64,000 bases of DNA from Sphagnum magellanicum (lineage: Eukaryota; Streptophyta; Sphagnopsida; Sphagnales; Sphagnaceae). Positions 1-13,074 of the stretch are shown here, piece by piece (within the stretch, counting starts at the first letter, position 1; each line of letters begins with the position of its first letter). The translations under genes and the position numbers were made by a program. A model generated the notes under the pieces. That model did no database searches. It was not told where the DNA came from and saw nothing but the letters and a program-made list of their open reading frames with translations. The DNA lies in NCBI GenBank assembly GCA_021904315.1, contig CM038918.1:20769303-20833302 (forward strand), read 5' to 3'.

Positions 1-3000
1 TTTTTATTTATTTATATGGTGTGACTTATGAGCCATTTTTGTTTGATATTCAAACTTATAAAAATTAAACCACATGTTCTTACCATTAGGAAGAGGATTT
101 TTTGTTTTAAGGAATGATCATGAATTAGATTTATTGTAATTTTAAACTTTTGCTATAGTTGTTCATTGATGAGATTATTGATAACACTTGTTGGTCTTGT
201 TGGGTTTTTGAAATCTTTGAAAAAGATTTTATTTACAATTTACTTATTGGTTTAAATAGAAATTATGCAAAGCCTTCTTATCTAATCCTTGTACAATTTT
301 GTTGCCTTGGTTTTGAGCCTATAATGATTTTTTTTCACATAATTCTTGAAAGGTGCAAATGGTATTATAAGCCATGAGGATGGCATTTCTCAACATATTA
401 GACTGGATGCACTATTTTTTTGGTTTTCTTTTTTGGTTTTGTTAATTTTGGTTACATATGATTGTGGGTTTAAAAACATTTGACTTGCTTCATCACATAA
501 GACTGTATGTTTGCCAATGTAGCCAACTTCACAAAAATTGTAGGTTCTTGAGTCTAAAAAGACCATAATAGTGGCTAATCACTCACATTTGCCTATTAGA
601 TTTCTCAAACATTCTACCTTTTTGAAGAAATGTGCTTAATCCTTGGATCAAAATCTCATATACTACTCTAAGACATGAAAAGGATTTGTTGCAGCTTGAA
701 TGTTTAGTATTTTTAAATTTAATGTAGTGGATGGAGTTTGAATGAAAGAAATTCGTGTTTTGCTATTGGGTTAATTTTTTCTTTTAGAATATGTTGTATA
801 TAATTTGAAAACAAAAAAATTCCTTTGGAACATGCTAGGTATAATTTGGAAAAAAAAGAAGTTTCCTTCTATTTGTAGGTTTGCCAGTATAATGCTTTTG
901 TTTCAAAATGTAGATCATTATATCAAGAAGTAATTGTTTTATGTTGTAATTATCAAACACAATAGGAGGTCCAAACATGATAAAGTATGCCAAAAAAGTA
1001 GTCCTAAAAAATTGAATTTAAAAAAAATCTTTTTTCAACATTCACATTCAAAAAAACATTAAAAACCTAATTAAATTGCATTTTGAAATCATAGAGCATT
1101 TCATTGAGCTTATTGTAAGTTGAACATAAAGTTTGAGATATTTCTATGTAAGAAAAATGGATGAAAAGTATGTTTTAAATTGGTTGGTTGTTCAAATTTT
1201 CCAAAATATTTCTACATTAAAACTTTGATAGATTATGATTATAGTATGAAAAGTTGAAATTATATCCATACACATTAGGTTTTTATCAACTTGAAAGTAT
1301 AATAAGTTAATTGAAGTCTTACTTTCATGTAATTGTAACCCTATTTTGTAGAACTATGACATACTTTTTAATACTTGCATTTCAAAAAATGTACTTAAAT
1401 GCATATTAAAACATGTGACTCTTCAATATTATGCAACAAAGTCAAAGAACTTTTTAGTGTTGATCATTGACTTAAATAATATTCATGAATTCAATATATT
1501 AAGATGTGCAAAAAAATACTAGGGGTCTCTCATTAGCATATTTTACCATGCTTATGCCCCACACTCTTATTGGCCAAGTTCCTTTTTCATTGTTGTGGTA
1601 AGTTGTGCAAATGGTTGTGGACATTCTCTCCTTGGTTTTTTCTACATGTGTTTTAAATCAATCTTGTGGACATTGGCTCCTTAGTGATGCTTTGAATTTG
1701 TTTATTTCAGTGGTTTTCGAATTTCAAGCAAACATCACCATTCATGCTATACCAAAGAACATGGTGGATGATGACATGGGTGGGTATGATGTTGGTAAAA
1801 TTGGATGTGAATATCAAAAAAAAGTCATTTATGTCTTGAACCTTTTTTCTTTCTTGCAAAAGTTTGATTTTAAAAAGTGCATAATACTTGTATTTTATGT
1901 TGGATCCATGGTTCAAGAACTTGCACCTTGTGTCTTCATTCATTGGTTGTGAAGGGTATGCATCATGGTTGTAATAAAATATAATCAAAGATCATTAATC
2001 TCTATGTTGTTAAAGTATTATGAACACTTGCATCCACTAACTTTAACCTCCCAAATTGATTCACAATCTTCTCACATAGACATTAATGTGGGGTGTGTTT
2101 TAAACGTCTCTGAAATGTCAAGTTGTAGCAATGAGCCAATGAAGGAATGTGTCATTTGAGGATTTATGTTGTTCATAAGGTTTCAAGTTGATGCAAAGGA
2201 GATTAAATGCCTAGTATAATGATGGAGCAAACATGAAAGCAAGTTCCCCATTGTGGGGTTACTTGCATGTTAGGTTTTGGACATTATAGGATCATAGATT
2301 GAGATGAAGATCATTCCCCCTTCTTGAGCTATATTGACCAATTTTTGTGGAACTAATTTGCAATTTGACAATATGGAAGATTTAATATTTGTGAACAAGA
2401 ATTGGCTTAATGACCCTACATATGGTTGTAATGCTTCAAAAATCATGGGAGAGGTGGTTGATCTTAAAGTAGATTTGGGATAAAAATTCAAAGGTGTTCT
2501 TGAACATAAAAATGTTTTTGATGTCCATGATCAATAGAGGATCCTAGTAAGCTCCCATCAATTTGTATCTTCCAAATGATAACCAATTTGAAAATTGATG
2601 TTGTTCCTATTTTAAAGTCGATTTACATGTTAATACATGTTTATTCTATGTACATGGCATGGTGTAGCAAATCATTTTTTTTTGCTTTATATTGAATTTT
2701 TTTTATTATGCACATGATATGATCAAGAAGAACATTTTTGTTAAAACATGTATTGTTATGGTTTTTAGGTTTTAACTTTTATTTTGTGACAACATGGAGA
2801 TGGATTTTTAAAAATGCAAATCGTCACATTATTGTGGGCCATTGTTATATAATGAACATGCTTATTGGGTTCACAAATTTCTATAACCTAGCCATGATTT
2901 GAACCCATACAAAATTTATTGAAGGGGCCCATCCAATTATTAAAGTTTGTTGGGTGTTGATCTATAGTTTATAGACATGAAATTGGGTAATGAACTTGTG

Positions 3001-4729
3001 ATTGCAATAATTCATATAATAACTTGTGTGCCATTACTATTTATTAATGTTATGCCATTTAAAGTCTTTGCAAATTGGGTGCTCATGACATTTTAGAACA
3101 AGTGAAAATGCTTGTGCTTTTTACAAATTCTACAAGTGATCAACGTGATGAAACAAAAATGGTTCTAGTTGGTCTTCAATGTGTAATGCAAGTTCATGTC
3201 AATTTCGTGCATCTAAAAAAGTTGGTATCCAGAATCTTTCTTATATCTTTTGAACTTGGGAAATCTATAGTGTTAGTAGCCTTGTGTTATGTTATGGGTT
3301 GATTTTTATTTCCTTCATTAACAATTATAATGTTGTGTATGAATGATTTGGCACATTCTTGCAACTTGAATTTTACTACAACATTTTATCTCATTTGTTG
3401 GAGCTTTTGGAATGTGCATTTGCAAACTTTGAAGTCCTTCAATTTGCACATTAAAAGTGCATAGCAATTGGAAACCATAGTATGGATTGGGCCTCCTTTT
3501 CAAGCTTCATAACATAGATTATTTGAAACATGTTTGTTGAAGTACCTATATATAAAAAATTGACTATCAAAAACATTAAAAAATCATTCTTTCTAGCATG
3601 GAATTTCTTGCTCAAAATTTATGTGCAATCCATCGACTTTGCAAATTTATGGTACTTAACATTCCATCTATCAGAATCACCATGTGTTAAGGAAACACTA
3701 CCTCTTCCTGGTCCAAGTGTAACTAAACATAATGATGTTGAAATTTATGTATATTTATCAATGATAATTATAATACTATAAGTTCTCCTTGTATTGTATG
3801 AAGATTGCAAGCTTGATATGTTATGATGGAAGTATTTTTTCGCAACCCATTTATTTTTTGTAGGTTTTCAATGTGCTTTGATTGACACCAATCCTTAGAA
3901 AAATTGATGTTTAGGGAAAGTGCTTCTTTCCTCTCATGTTGATGAGGTTCTAAAAAACATTTCTTTGACCCTTTGTGTGTGAAGCATTTTGAAAGCTTCT
4001 ATTAGAACTTAAAACCCTAGAATTGCGCACATGCACTTTGACAAGATACTTAATGTTGTGATGCAAAAAACTTTTAAGTAGTTGAAAAATCGCTAATGTA
4101 ATGACCAACATAATTCATTGGAATAATCCATATAATTTTGGTTAGGAGAATTGAGGTTAGGTGTGTTGTGTATTCATTTATTTGTTCTTAAGAAACATTT
4201 GGTAGTTGTTTTGTTTTATGATTGCAATTATGTAAGGCTTTCAATAGATTACATTTGATTTGATTTCACTTTATGTGTTAGTTCAGTGTTGAAATTTTTA
4301 AAGATCTTTCCTTGGTTCAAGTTCAATCTCTGTTTTGCAATGAACTTACTTAAACTATGAAGGTTCCAATTTTGAGGTATGGTGTTCCTCTCCTTGAGGG
4401 ACTTTTATAAGTTTCAAGAGGACAATTGTGGGCAAGTGACTGCTATACATGCAGTCAAGAGAACCTATTGGTAGAGTTAGAACTTTAACTTCACTTTTAA
4501 GTTCGTCGATATTTTTGTGTGCTAGGAGACACAACTACAACCTTTTTAATATTTTATTCATTCAACTAGAACATGATTGCTCTCTTCCCATACTTCTAAT
4601 AGTGTTAAATTATACCTTGGTGTATGTTACCTCACCTCATGCACCTGAGAGGACTAATTGCTAGAATTAAAATTTTAGTTAAGAAACACACCTACAACTT
4701 TTAGCTTAGTTCACTGTCGCCTATTTGGT
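1..4729. other. AT-rich non-coding DNA, nothing recognised
   Basis: This stretch is strongly AT-rich with many A and T runs. Open frames are short (115 codons at most, at 1605-1952 on plus) and overlap frames on the other strand. None shows a motif, signal peptide or family I recognise. It is probably old, decayed transposon and intergenic DNA. I see no tandem array and no clear terminal repeat. Confidence 0.6.
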
Positions 4730-4940
4730 TGTCGTCCCCCCTTCCCCCAAACCCAAAAAAAAATTAGACCCCCCCTTTTGCTCCCACACCCTCCCTGAAG
4801 CCAAAAAAAATTGGGGATCTTGGGTGCCTTACCTCATTGGCTGAGTAGAATTTCTATCCCTACATCCATTTGTCACCACCTTCACCTAGGCTTATACCCA
4901 TTCATACACCTAAGGCACTTATTTTTTGGACCCAATTTGT
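4730..4940 (+). repeat. Copy of a C-rich dispersed repeat
   Basis: C-runs with A-rich gaps (about 4735-4810) are followed by a segment with CATTGGCTG, AATTTCTAT and ACCTAGGCTTATACCC. The same order of motifs recurs at about 16040-16230, 16400-16520 and 16860-17030, so this is a fourth, more diverged copy of that family. It has no coding content. The downstream stretch to 5635 holds a purine-rich A/G tract at 5523-5570 and nothing else recognised. Confidence 0.4.
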
Positions 4941-5629
4941 GACACCCGTTGCAATGGACATAAATTTGTTTAAGGGCAAAGTTTTAAATTGCAATAGGTT
5001 CTGCAAATGCAAAAACAAAAAAACCTTCCATTTTAGTAGGACCCAAGTAAAAAACCAAAAAGTATACCTGGTGGGGTGTCTCTCAAAGAACTGGGATATA
5101 TTGAAGAACCTACTAGGATATTGGTCTAGGTATTAAATTTGTTAAGGAATTGGGAAAGTATGCCCGCCTTCAAAAGTATCCAACCCCCAGCCCCACATAA
5201 TATATACTTATCAATGGTTATCAAAAACTTGGAACTGGGTTGTTTTTTCAAAGTTTCACAATTCATAACCACCCACCCAAGCTGTTATCTAGAACTGTTT
5301 CTTATAAAAATCAAATACCCACCCCCACATTGGTCCAACCTCCAGTTTCGGAGCAGCAGTGAGTTTCATTGTTTGTTTTTCAGTAGCTATGTTAAAATCC
5401 ATTTACACTTGTATCACTTGACACTGCTTTGGCAAAACTGGGTTCTCATCCATTTTACAAATAACTTTATTGCATTGTGCATATAGATCCCCACTTTTAG
5501 GACCAAGGAACAGTGAATGTGTCAAAAAAAAAAGAAAAAAAAAAAGGAAAAAAGAGAAGAAAAAGTTGCCAAAAAGACAATCACTCCAAAGCTACGAATC
5601 TGATCAAATTAACCCAATAGTTAAATTGA

Positions 5630-5851
5630 CTTATGGTGCATTCACACTTGGAGTTAAGTCAGTGTTAAATGAAAATCTAGGTGGCATCCTAGGTGGCTCC
5701 CAATGTTAAATGAGCAATAGCTTAATGTTAAGTGAATGTTAGCTTAACATAAAATGTTTATGGTAAGTAAGTGGAAGTCCTAAATGACTAGCATGGTATT
5801 AGGGGACTCAACACTAAAGTCCCTTAACACCAAGTGTGAATGCACATTTAG
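5630..5851. mobile_element. MITE with about 20-bp terminal inverted repeats
   Basis: GTGCATTCACACTTGG at 5636-5651 is the exact reverse complement of the sequence ending at 5845, and the similarity continues inward (GTTAAG / CTTAAC). TTA lies just outside the left repeat and TTTA just outside the right one, which fits a 3-bp TTA target duplication. Size of about 0.2 kb, no ORF, long inverted termini and a TWA-type target suggest a PIF/Harbinger (Tourist-like) MITE. The internal motif around 5730-5752 recurs near 54175-54205. Family assignment is inference. Confidence 0.6.
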
Positions 5852-7471
5852 TCACACACTGGTACCACATTCAATCTCTATTGTTTTAACATTCTCCAAA
5901 GAACTTGACATAATCTATTGACATTGGATGGATCAGATCATTCTGATTCATTCTCTTGAGCTATCTATCTGGTCCGCCTTTTGACATTATCAAGGCATGT
6001 TTCCCTCCTCCATAGATTCCTAACTCAACACAACAATGCCTTCAAAACATTATGAATTCACACACTGCTCACCAAACAGAACCTCTCGAGTTCCCAAGTT
6101 ATGAAGTTGTAACGATCAGGCAGATTGTTTCCCTCGTTTCCAGATGCTTGCGTACCACAACACAAATGCTCCAATCATCCTCCAGTCATAGAACCTGAAT
6201 CCCCATGGCAACAAAATAATTCCCATTCAGATTTCCTACACACATAGGTGTTCACTTCATTCTTTCAGCCAATGTCCCAACCCTTGAAAAGCAATCTCAG
6301 GCACTTTGCTCTTGAGATGATAATGTCAAACAGATCAGCTTATAAAAATCCCTTATGAGTTTTCATCATCTCCATCATTTGTTTCTACCCTAATATTACT
6401 TTAGTGAACCCCTGAATCTTTACACCCAATTTCCAACGCAACAAAAGTTGTTGGAAATTAAGAACCAAACATTGAAGGCCACAGCCATGAACATTCCTCT
6501 CATAGGAATGAGAAACCAGAAAAAAAACAGACTTTTATCCTGGAGAAACTTTAGCTGCCCTTCATTTCTCCCCCATAAATGGTCATTTGAAACCTATTTT
6601 CCAACACATTTTGGCACCTGTTCTTTAGGCATTGTGAGACCCATCCATGTCCAACACAGTTCCACCTTAGGTACAACCCTGCCCAGATTTTTGTGGTGTA
6701 TTTGGAGCAGGTTTTTTCTTCCAAGTACCCTGCTTGGCTACTTGTGACCAATACATTTCTGACATGTGGCAATCCTGTGTGGTTTAAGGGGTGAATACTT
6801 GGGTCTAGAAGGGAAGGAAAAGTGGCTATTAAGGTAATTGTTGGGTTCAGAGCTTGTGGCTGCACATTTCTTGCCATGGTAAATTTTGCAGGCAACCACA
6901 TTCAAGTTATAGTAGGAAATTGGCAACCACATTGAAATTCCAGTAAGAAACTGTCAACAAACACATGAACAAATTTAGGGAACCACAAGATGAATCAAGT
7001 AGAAAATTTGCAAGACAAAACCATTGCATAACACATTCTAATGTACCCTGGGAAATTTTGTGGTAGTCCCAAAGTCCAGAGTCTTGCAAAATAACTCCAT
7101 ACATAAGAGGAAAGAGGCACCAGACCTACGTGGTAAAAATGGTAGAGGCAGGAATTCAATATTAAGGGCATGTTCCAAGGCCATTTTTTCAGTAATACCA
7201 TATCTGATAACATTGTTCAACTATGGTGGGGCAATGAGAACCATAGAAATTCTACAAACAAAATGACGTTGATATAGTGGTTGACAAGACAGACTATTGG
7301 CCTCACCAATAGTCCATGCAACAACAAACACCATCCTCAAACTGATGAAAGTGATTGGCATCCCTCACCATGACTGCTCTCCTGACTATGTTTGAAATGA
7401 ACTTTGTAGAGTTGTGGCAGTCTTCACGAACCCACAGATATTATTCGGAGTGGAGTACCAAGAGCTGTGTT
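5852..7471. other. Intergenic DNA downstream of the PPR pseudogene
   Basis: Composition is less AT-extreme than the flanks. A short imperfect duplication around GGCAACCACATT occurs at about 6892-6955. Open frames at 6448-6747 (plus) and 6551-6901 (minus) overlap each other and match nothing I know. The part nearest 7471 would be the 3' flank of the minus-strand PPR pseudogene. Confidence 0.4.
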
Positions 7472-7512
7472 TGATGGGCCTAAATGCAATAGTTGAGCAT
7501 TTGGGCCCATCA
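7472..7512. other. Inverted repeat (hairpin) overlapping the PPR stop codon
   Basis: TGATGGGCCTAAATGC (7472-7487) pairs with GCATTTGGGCCCATCA (7497-7512) with one mismatch across a 9-nt loop. The TGA stop of the minus-strand PPR frame is the outermost codon of one arm (7512-7510). It could be an insertion that truncated the DYW domain or a transcript 3'-end structure. I cannot tell which. Confidence 0.6.
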
Positions 7513-7963
7513 ACACTCATATCCTGCATCAACCATGAGCCCTGACAATCTCTTCAGTCCTGCATGAATTTCAATGATCTGTGGGTGGTCTTCATCACCT
7601 ACTCTGAATGTATGCACCTCATTATTCACTTCAATCCAGGTGCGACCTGGCTGCTTCTTCACACCTCTTTCCTTTCTCTGCTGTTCAACCTTATCAGAGA
7701 GGTGCCTGTTGCGAGCAGAAGCATAAATGTTTGATAGCAGCACATAACCCACAGCATTTTCAGGCTCCAATTGAAGAATTTTTTTAGCAATATGTTCTCC
7801 CATCTCCATGTTACCATGAATTCTGCAAGCAGTCAGGAGTCCAGCCCTTTTGCTGCAGTTCACGGAAAAGTTCAACTGTCTTCTCAGGTCGCCCAGCCTT
7901 AACATACCTTGCAAGCCTTCTATTCCATGAAAAGCTGTCCAATTGGAGGGTCCCTGGGGCCAT
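7510..7963 (-). pseudogene. PPR (E/E+ type) pseudogene with central repeat array deleted
   Basis: Read on minus, ATG at 7963 opens a frame giving APGTLQLDSFSWNRRLARY, then VKAGRPEKTVELFRELQQKG. This is the start of a plant PPR protein with its first PPR helix pair. Near 7840 the reading jumps by frame to LLTACRIHGNMEMGEHIAKK and continues through EPENAVGYVLLSNIYASA, GVKKQPGRTWIEVNNEVHTF and HPQIIEIHAGLKRLSGLM to a TGA at 7510. Those are the E and E+ motifs. The many PPR repeats normally in between are missing and no DYW domain follows. Intact family members bind organellar RNA and specify C-to-U editing or processing. This copy looks like an internal-deletion pseudogene, possibly made by recombination between repeats. 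PPR identity is firm; the exact junction is inference. Confidence 0.85.
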
Positions 7964-8450
7964 AGCCGCCAGCTTTGCTCCCACCCATGCGAGGTTTCGA
8001 TGGTTATCAAGCCAAAGTGCGTCCTGAAATCCGGGTGCCTTTCATTCACCTTCTCCTGCCTGCAATCGCACCACTGCGAAGGAAAAGAATTGCCGCCAAA
8101 GTTTCTCTGTCTGGCATGCTCCTGTTGGTCGAACATTTCCACCCCAAGTCGTTGCCAACGTTCTCTCACCACAAGTCACTGTATCTCCTATCTGCCGCGA
8201 CTCAAGGGAAAGTCGATGGCGCATTTTCCGTCACCAATAAAAATGATTCATAAAGCAACCGAATTGAAGGACTTGGAAGTATTTTCGGTGCCGAGAGAAG
8301 AGGGAAACAGCACTACAACCAGAAACAAACTTCAGGAGACTGGTTCAAAGCACAAACTCGCCACAATACAAGGAATGGAAAATGAGAGGGGATACAAGAT
8401 GCAGAAGAACTCACGACGTGTCTCCCTCCGTATGCGTCCTCTTTAGGGCT
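7964..8450 (-). other. Upstream flank of the PPR pseudogene
   Basis: This segment is richer in G+C than its surroundings and holds several overlapping open frames on both strands (for example 7943-8446 plus, 8042-8224 minus). The minus frame from 8224 is in phase with the PPR start but hits a stop at 8042, so it does not extend the protein. It probably represents the ancestral promoter and 5' leader. I recognise no promoter element. Confidence 0.35.
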
Positions 8451-8454
8451 ACCG

Positions 8455-8830
8455 TTGAGTTTGGACCAGTGTTCGCCGGTTATTTCTTTTTTTCCAGTAA
8501 CCGGCAGTGTAGGTCATCAAAAAAGGTTTATAACTATAGACTTTCCGGTTATCAGCATCAATATCGAAGTAATACACACAGTTATCAATTTTAAACTGTT
8601 CATATTTTTTCTTGTTTTCAAAATTTTTCTATCATAAACCATGTTTAGTGTTTTTAGGATTATCAGATAACCTACATGGATGATAATCGAATAATCTGAG
8701 GAGGTTATTAAAATTTGAAAATTCAATTCTAGACAGCTAAATTATTTACCAGTTTTCAAAAAATCAATACCTGGCCGCAGACCTGGTTGATTGCCTTAGT
8801 CAAAAAACAATAACCGGCCAACCCTAGTTT
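8455..8830. repeat. CCGGTTAT / ATAACCGG motif cluster
   Basis: CCGGTTAT-type motifs recur in both orientations (near 8476, 8499, 8545 and 8812). Similar motifs cluster again at 14335-15560, suggesting shared origin from one repeat family. There is no coding content. From 8831 to 10084 the DNA is AT-rich with T- and A-runs and nothing recognised. Confidence 0.35.
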
Positions 8831-10084
8831 GGACCAATGTTAAGGTGTTCTTTTGTAACCAAATCACACCATCTCATGAGCTATGTTATCTCAAAACTTA
8901 CATTACATTCCTATGATTCCTACCTGAACACTAATTTTACATAACTTAAGAATAAACCAACATTCTACTAGCATGAAGTGGATCAGATCACTTTGCATTT
9001 CCATTCATAGGTTATCTTCATTTTCCATATGACATCATAGTTACACCTGATCCACATTCCCTTCATAGAATTTGTTTAGAATTTTCTCATGACATGACCC
9101 AACAATTATGACTTGAACAATCAACCCTTTTCCCCAACATTTGATAACAACCCGCCTAAAGTATCCCTTTAGAAATCTGACCATAGGAAAATATTGTCAA
9201 ACATAACCTCAACATTTAAAAAATTGTCTCCTTGAATAGATACATCACAAATTGAATCCCAAGATAATAAATTGTTTCCAAGGAGAAATGAAACTTCATT
9301 TGGAGCTCCCATATCAATAGGTAGTCACTTTCTTTTATCCATGTACAACATTTCAAATCTCTTACATGAAGTTAGGTATAATTTTTGATGCTATGAATAA
9401 ATCAACCTTTTGTCATGAACACTATTTTCATATGACGAATAGAGTTCATTCATGATTTATAGTTAACTCTTAGCAATTCAACTCATCAAGTCTATAACAA
9501 TAAAAATCAACATTGCTATCTTTTGGTGGGACATTGAATTTTTTTCTCTCTTTTCCTTTTGGGATGGGTGTTTTTCCTTTTATTAATTTTGGCTTAGTTT
9601 CAACAATCAACACATGAGAAAAAAAAAACCAACATGAAGTAAAACCATGAAAAAATGTCCAACCATGCACATTAAACCTTTAACCCAAGTTTTAAGGATC
9701 AAAGGTTGAAGAAATTCAACAGTTCTTTGAATTGTGAATATCCTACTAAAATTTGGATTTTACCCCCTCATTCACATATGGTGTCCAAAGCAACTTTGGG
9801 TGGTTTTCTATTGTTTTGAGAACCATCAAGTTTGGGTTTTAAAAGACTTTATGAAAATCACCTCAATTTATTTTTTTCAAAAAAATTATAGTCAACAAAC
9901 CTAGGCATGGTTTCAAAAAATTGCCAAAGATAATATCACCCAATTTTTGAAGTGCTACTTTAAAAATATTTCATACTAAATGGTTTTCAAAGGTGGATCT
10001 CACATAACATTTATCAAAAGTTTTTTTTTTATCGAACATTGAATTTTTTTTTAAATTTTAATTACCAAAAAAAAAACTCTTCTT

Positions 10085-10465
10085 CTACCCTAGAAGCAAC
10101 GCATATCAAGGAAACAACAAAATTCACTAGGAGTGAATGATAAAAAGGCAACAAAACTTAACAAGAAAAGGTTACAACACTCACCAGGAATGCATAACAA
10201 AAAGGTGACAGAACTCACAACAAAGAGGTGACAAAATTTATAACAAGGAGGCAACATACAATAAAAAAGTGATAAAACTCATTAGGAGCCCATAGCAAGG
10301 AGGTGACAAATAACAAGGAGCTGACAAAACTCACCAAAAGAATACAACAAAAAAGGTGATGCACAACAAGGAGGCAATGAAGTTCAATAGGAGCACACAA
10401 CACAACAAGGAGATGATGAAGCCCACTAAGAATGCACAACAAGAAGTCAACATGCGACAAAAATC
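10085..10465. repeat. Degenerate minisatellite
   Basis: Units of roughly 25-50 bp built from AACAAGGAGGTGACAAAACTC and close variants repeat about ten times with drift. The minus-strand open frame at 10215-10460 is low-complexity (Leu/Val/Cys/His-rich) and is a by-product of the repeat, not a gene. Confidence 0.65.
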
Positions 10466-11984
10466 AATAAACTAAATCAAATAATTAATCAAGGCAATAA
10501 TCCTCATTAATAAACACAAGAACTAAACAATAAGCATTTTTATAATTTTTGAAAAAAAGAAACCTGGGGAGGAAGTGACCGAAATAGCTTTACATTGGTC
10601 CTCCAATAAACCTTTTTTTTTTTTTTCTAAACCCTACGTACCACCCTAAACTTGTTTCCCACTTATTAGAATCCTAACCATGTTATTCTTTAATATCTTA
10701 ATAAAGTATAATATATATTTTAAAAAGATTAAGGGTTTCAAATGAATGATTTCCAACTCACAAAAAAGAGTTTTCAAAAGTATCACCTTTAATCATACCT
10801 TGAAATATTCAAAGGTGAATACCAGCTTGAAACCTTGGTTGGTTCTCATCTCTTTTCTGATACCCACCCAACATTCGTCCAAACTATTGACTAGGAGCTA
10901 GAGGTTTAAAAATTGTTTGCATATCAACTTTTGGATATGGAACATGATGAACTCATGGAATTGGGCAATTGTTTGTTGGCTAAGGCAATCATGTGTATAC
11001 ATAGTGTTAGGATTTAAGACCACCATACCTAACAATAATTCACATACTGTAGTACTTTTACCATTTCAACATAAATTAAATCATTCTTTGTTTTGCCAAA
11101 CTTTTGAAAAAATATTTATTATTTGTGCCAAAATTTCAATAAAATCAAAATTTCATGTGTTAGGTTTAAACCATAGGCCTTCAAGGATAGTGATTTAAAA
11201 TTGAGGTAATCTAAACATTAAATTGTCCCATAACATTGTCAAGAAGTTGTTTATTATTTTGTATAACCATTACCTATTGAAAAAATTTCATTAAAAAAAT
11301 CAAGTGCAAAAGTTAAGATTTAAAATTTAATTAATTATTTGGTAGTTTGTTGCCGAATTGGTAAAGGTATTACGATATTTAGTATTGACAATAATTCACA
11401 TATTAATTTCATTGGGACTCACACAAGAAGAATTGGTAATTGACCTTGGTGGCCAACTGGATTTATTTGGGACATTTACCTACATACAAATGGTAGATAT
11501 TATTGTAAGGATCAATGAGCTTGATCACCATTCATCACCTTCGCACATTCGTTGCATGCATTATAATGGGTTTGAGGTTGTGGCTATAATCCAAATTCAA
11601 CATAATTACCAGTGTTGGGTGGATATCTTGACTCAATATCACTCAAGATATTATTTTTGAAATCTTTTATATATCATTTTTTTTGATATCCTTATCTATG
11701 GATCTCAAAATAATAATATCTAATCATATAATATCTAGATAAAATTTATTTTTTTGAAAATTTGATATTCAAGGTGGATAATATATCCATGCCTAGATAT
11801 AGATATGAGAGGGATTTAGGTTTAAGGCATAGGCATGTAGGCTATTAGAAGGATGAAAGTAAACTGTGGGTGGTGATGTAGGCCATTACAAGGAAACAAA
11901 AGGTTGTGGGTGCCCCCATTAAACCCTAAAAAAAAAAACCTAAATGTAGAATAAAATGGGGCTCGAGTTAAGTTTAGGCCCTAC
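10466..11984. other. AT-rich non-coding DNA
   Basis: The stretch has T-runs and A-runs. Short plus-strand frames at 10917-11198 and 11358-11660 have no recognisable domain. No tandem repeat or terminal repeat stands out. Confidence 0.5.
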
Positions 11985-12500
11985 TTTTTTCTTTTTTCAC
12001 TTCTTTACAAGCTATTTTCTTCTTTTTTTCATGTTACTTTCTTGTTCATGTTATCTTCCTTTTTGCATGCTTTCCTCTTTTCTCCTCTTCATGCTACTTC
12101 ACTTCACTTTCCTTTTCATGTTGTTACACTCTCCTTTTCGTGCTACTTGGTTCTATTCTTTGTGTTGCATTGTTTTCCTCTTCATGCTACTATGTTATCT
12201 TCTTTGTGTTATTTGATTTTCCTCTTCACACTTCTTTGCTTTCCTTTGCGCTATTCAACTCTTTTTTTTTGCATTGCCAGGCTTTCCTCTTTGTGTTGCT
12301 TTGTTTTCCCTTTTGCATAGTTCTGTTTTCCTCTTCACATTACTTTGTTTTCTTCTTTGCATTATTTGGCTCTCCTTTCACTTTGTTCTACTCTCCTTTT
12401 CACACTACTATTTTATTTTAGGTAAAAGGTTTTTCGCGTTGTTGCTTTCTTTTTTATGTTGTTCTGCTTTCATGTTCATGTTGTTGTTGATGAGAAAATG
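11985..12500 (+). repeat. Pyrimidine-rich degenerate minisatellite
   Basis: About 0.5 kb of almost pure C/T on the plus strand, with recurring TTTCCTCTTCATGCTACTT-like units of roughly 30 bp. All three plus frames stay open for 76-93 codons, rich in Phe, Leu, Ser and Cys, as expected of a polypyrimidine tract. It is not a gene. Confidence 0.65.
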
Positions 12501-12883
12501 TTGAGAGACAATTTAAAAGAGGAGGCTTTTTATTTCTAATTCTTCCATATCTGAATTTTTTGCTTCAAAAGATCCTTCAAAAAGGATGATGTGGAACAAA
12601 AGAAGTGAAATTTTAGGTTTGGAGGAAAATTTTTAGGGAGCCTATTTTGGTCATGCTTTTTCCAAAGTGTGCCAATTTATGCCACAATTGATGACAAAGT
12701 TTGTAAAAACTTGAAATATATATTTATTAAATCTGTCCAAGTAGATTTGTAATGAAGAATGATTTAACAACTAACACTTCATTGTGCTTATTAAATGATC
12801 ATTCATAAGATGTGGTGAAAGGTGGAGTGTTTACTTATTACTCCTTAGAAGGTGGATAGACATTACAAAAAGAAAAATGGAAA

Positions 12884-13030
12884 CACTACACCAAAACATG
12901 GCAAATATGACTACACCCATGAGTAGGTTTGTAGTCGTAAATGCCATTCATGACTACATGACTATGTAGTGACTATGGACATGTCATTTATCCACTAATT
13001 GTATTTTTGTTTTAGTCGTAAATCCCATTG
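12884..13030 (+). mobile_element. CACTA-like terminus (decayed)
   Basis: CACTACACCAAAACATGGC begins at 12884. It has the CACTA start and A-rich follow-on of En/Spm terminal inverted repeats, followed by repeated ATGACTA / TAGTCGTAAAT sub-terminal motifs. A related decayed sequence lies at 31080-31145. No opposite end is seen close by, so this is probably a fragment. Confidence 0.35.
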
Positions 13031-13074
13031 ATTATATTATATATTAATTTCAATTTAATTTAGCCATTTGGTTT

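Noticed and set aside
1605-1952. 115-codon ORF as a gene
   Set aside because: No motif or family, AT-rich codons, and an overlapping ORF of similar length on the opposite strand.
7943-8446. 167-codon plus ORF opposite the PPR pseudogene
   Set aside because: Overlaps the PPR N-terminal part and its leader on the other strand; no recognisable protein features.
11956-12504. Phe/Leu/Cys-rich ORFs in several plus frames as membrane proteins
   Set aside because: All plus frames are open at once because the DNA is a polypyrimidine minisatellite.
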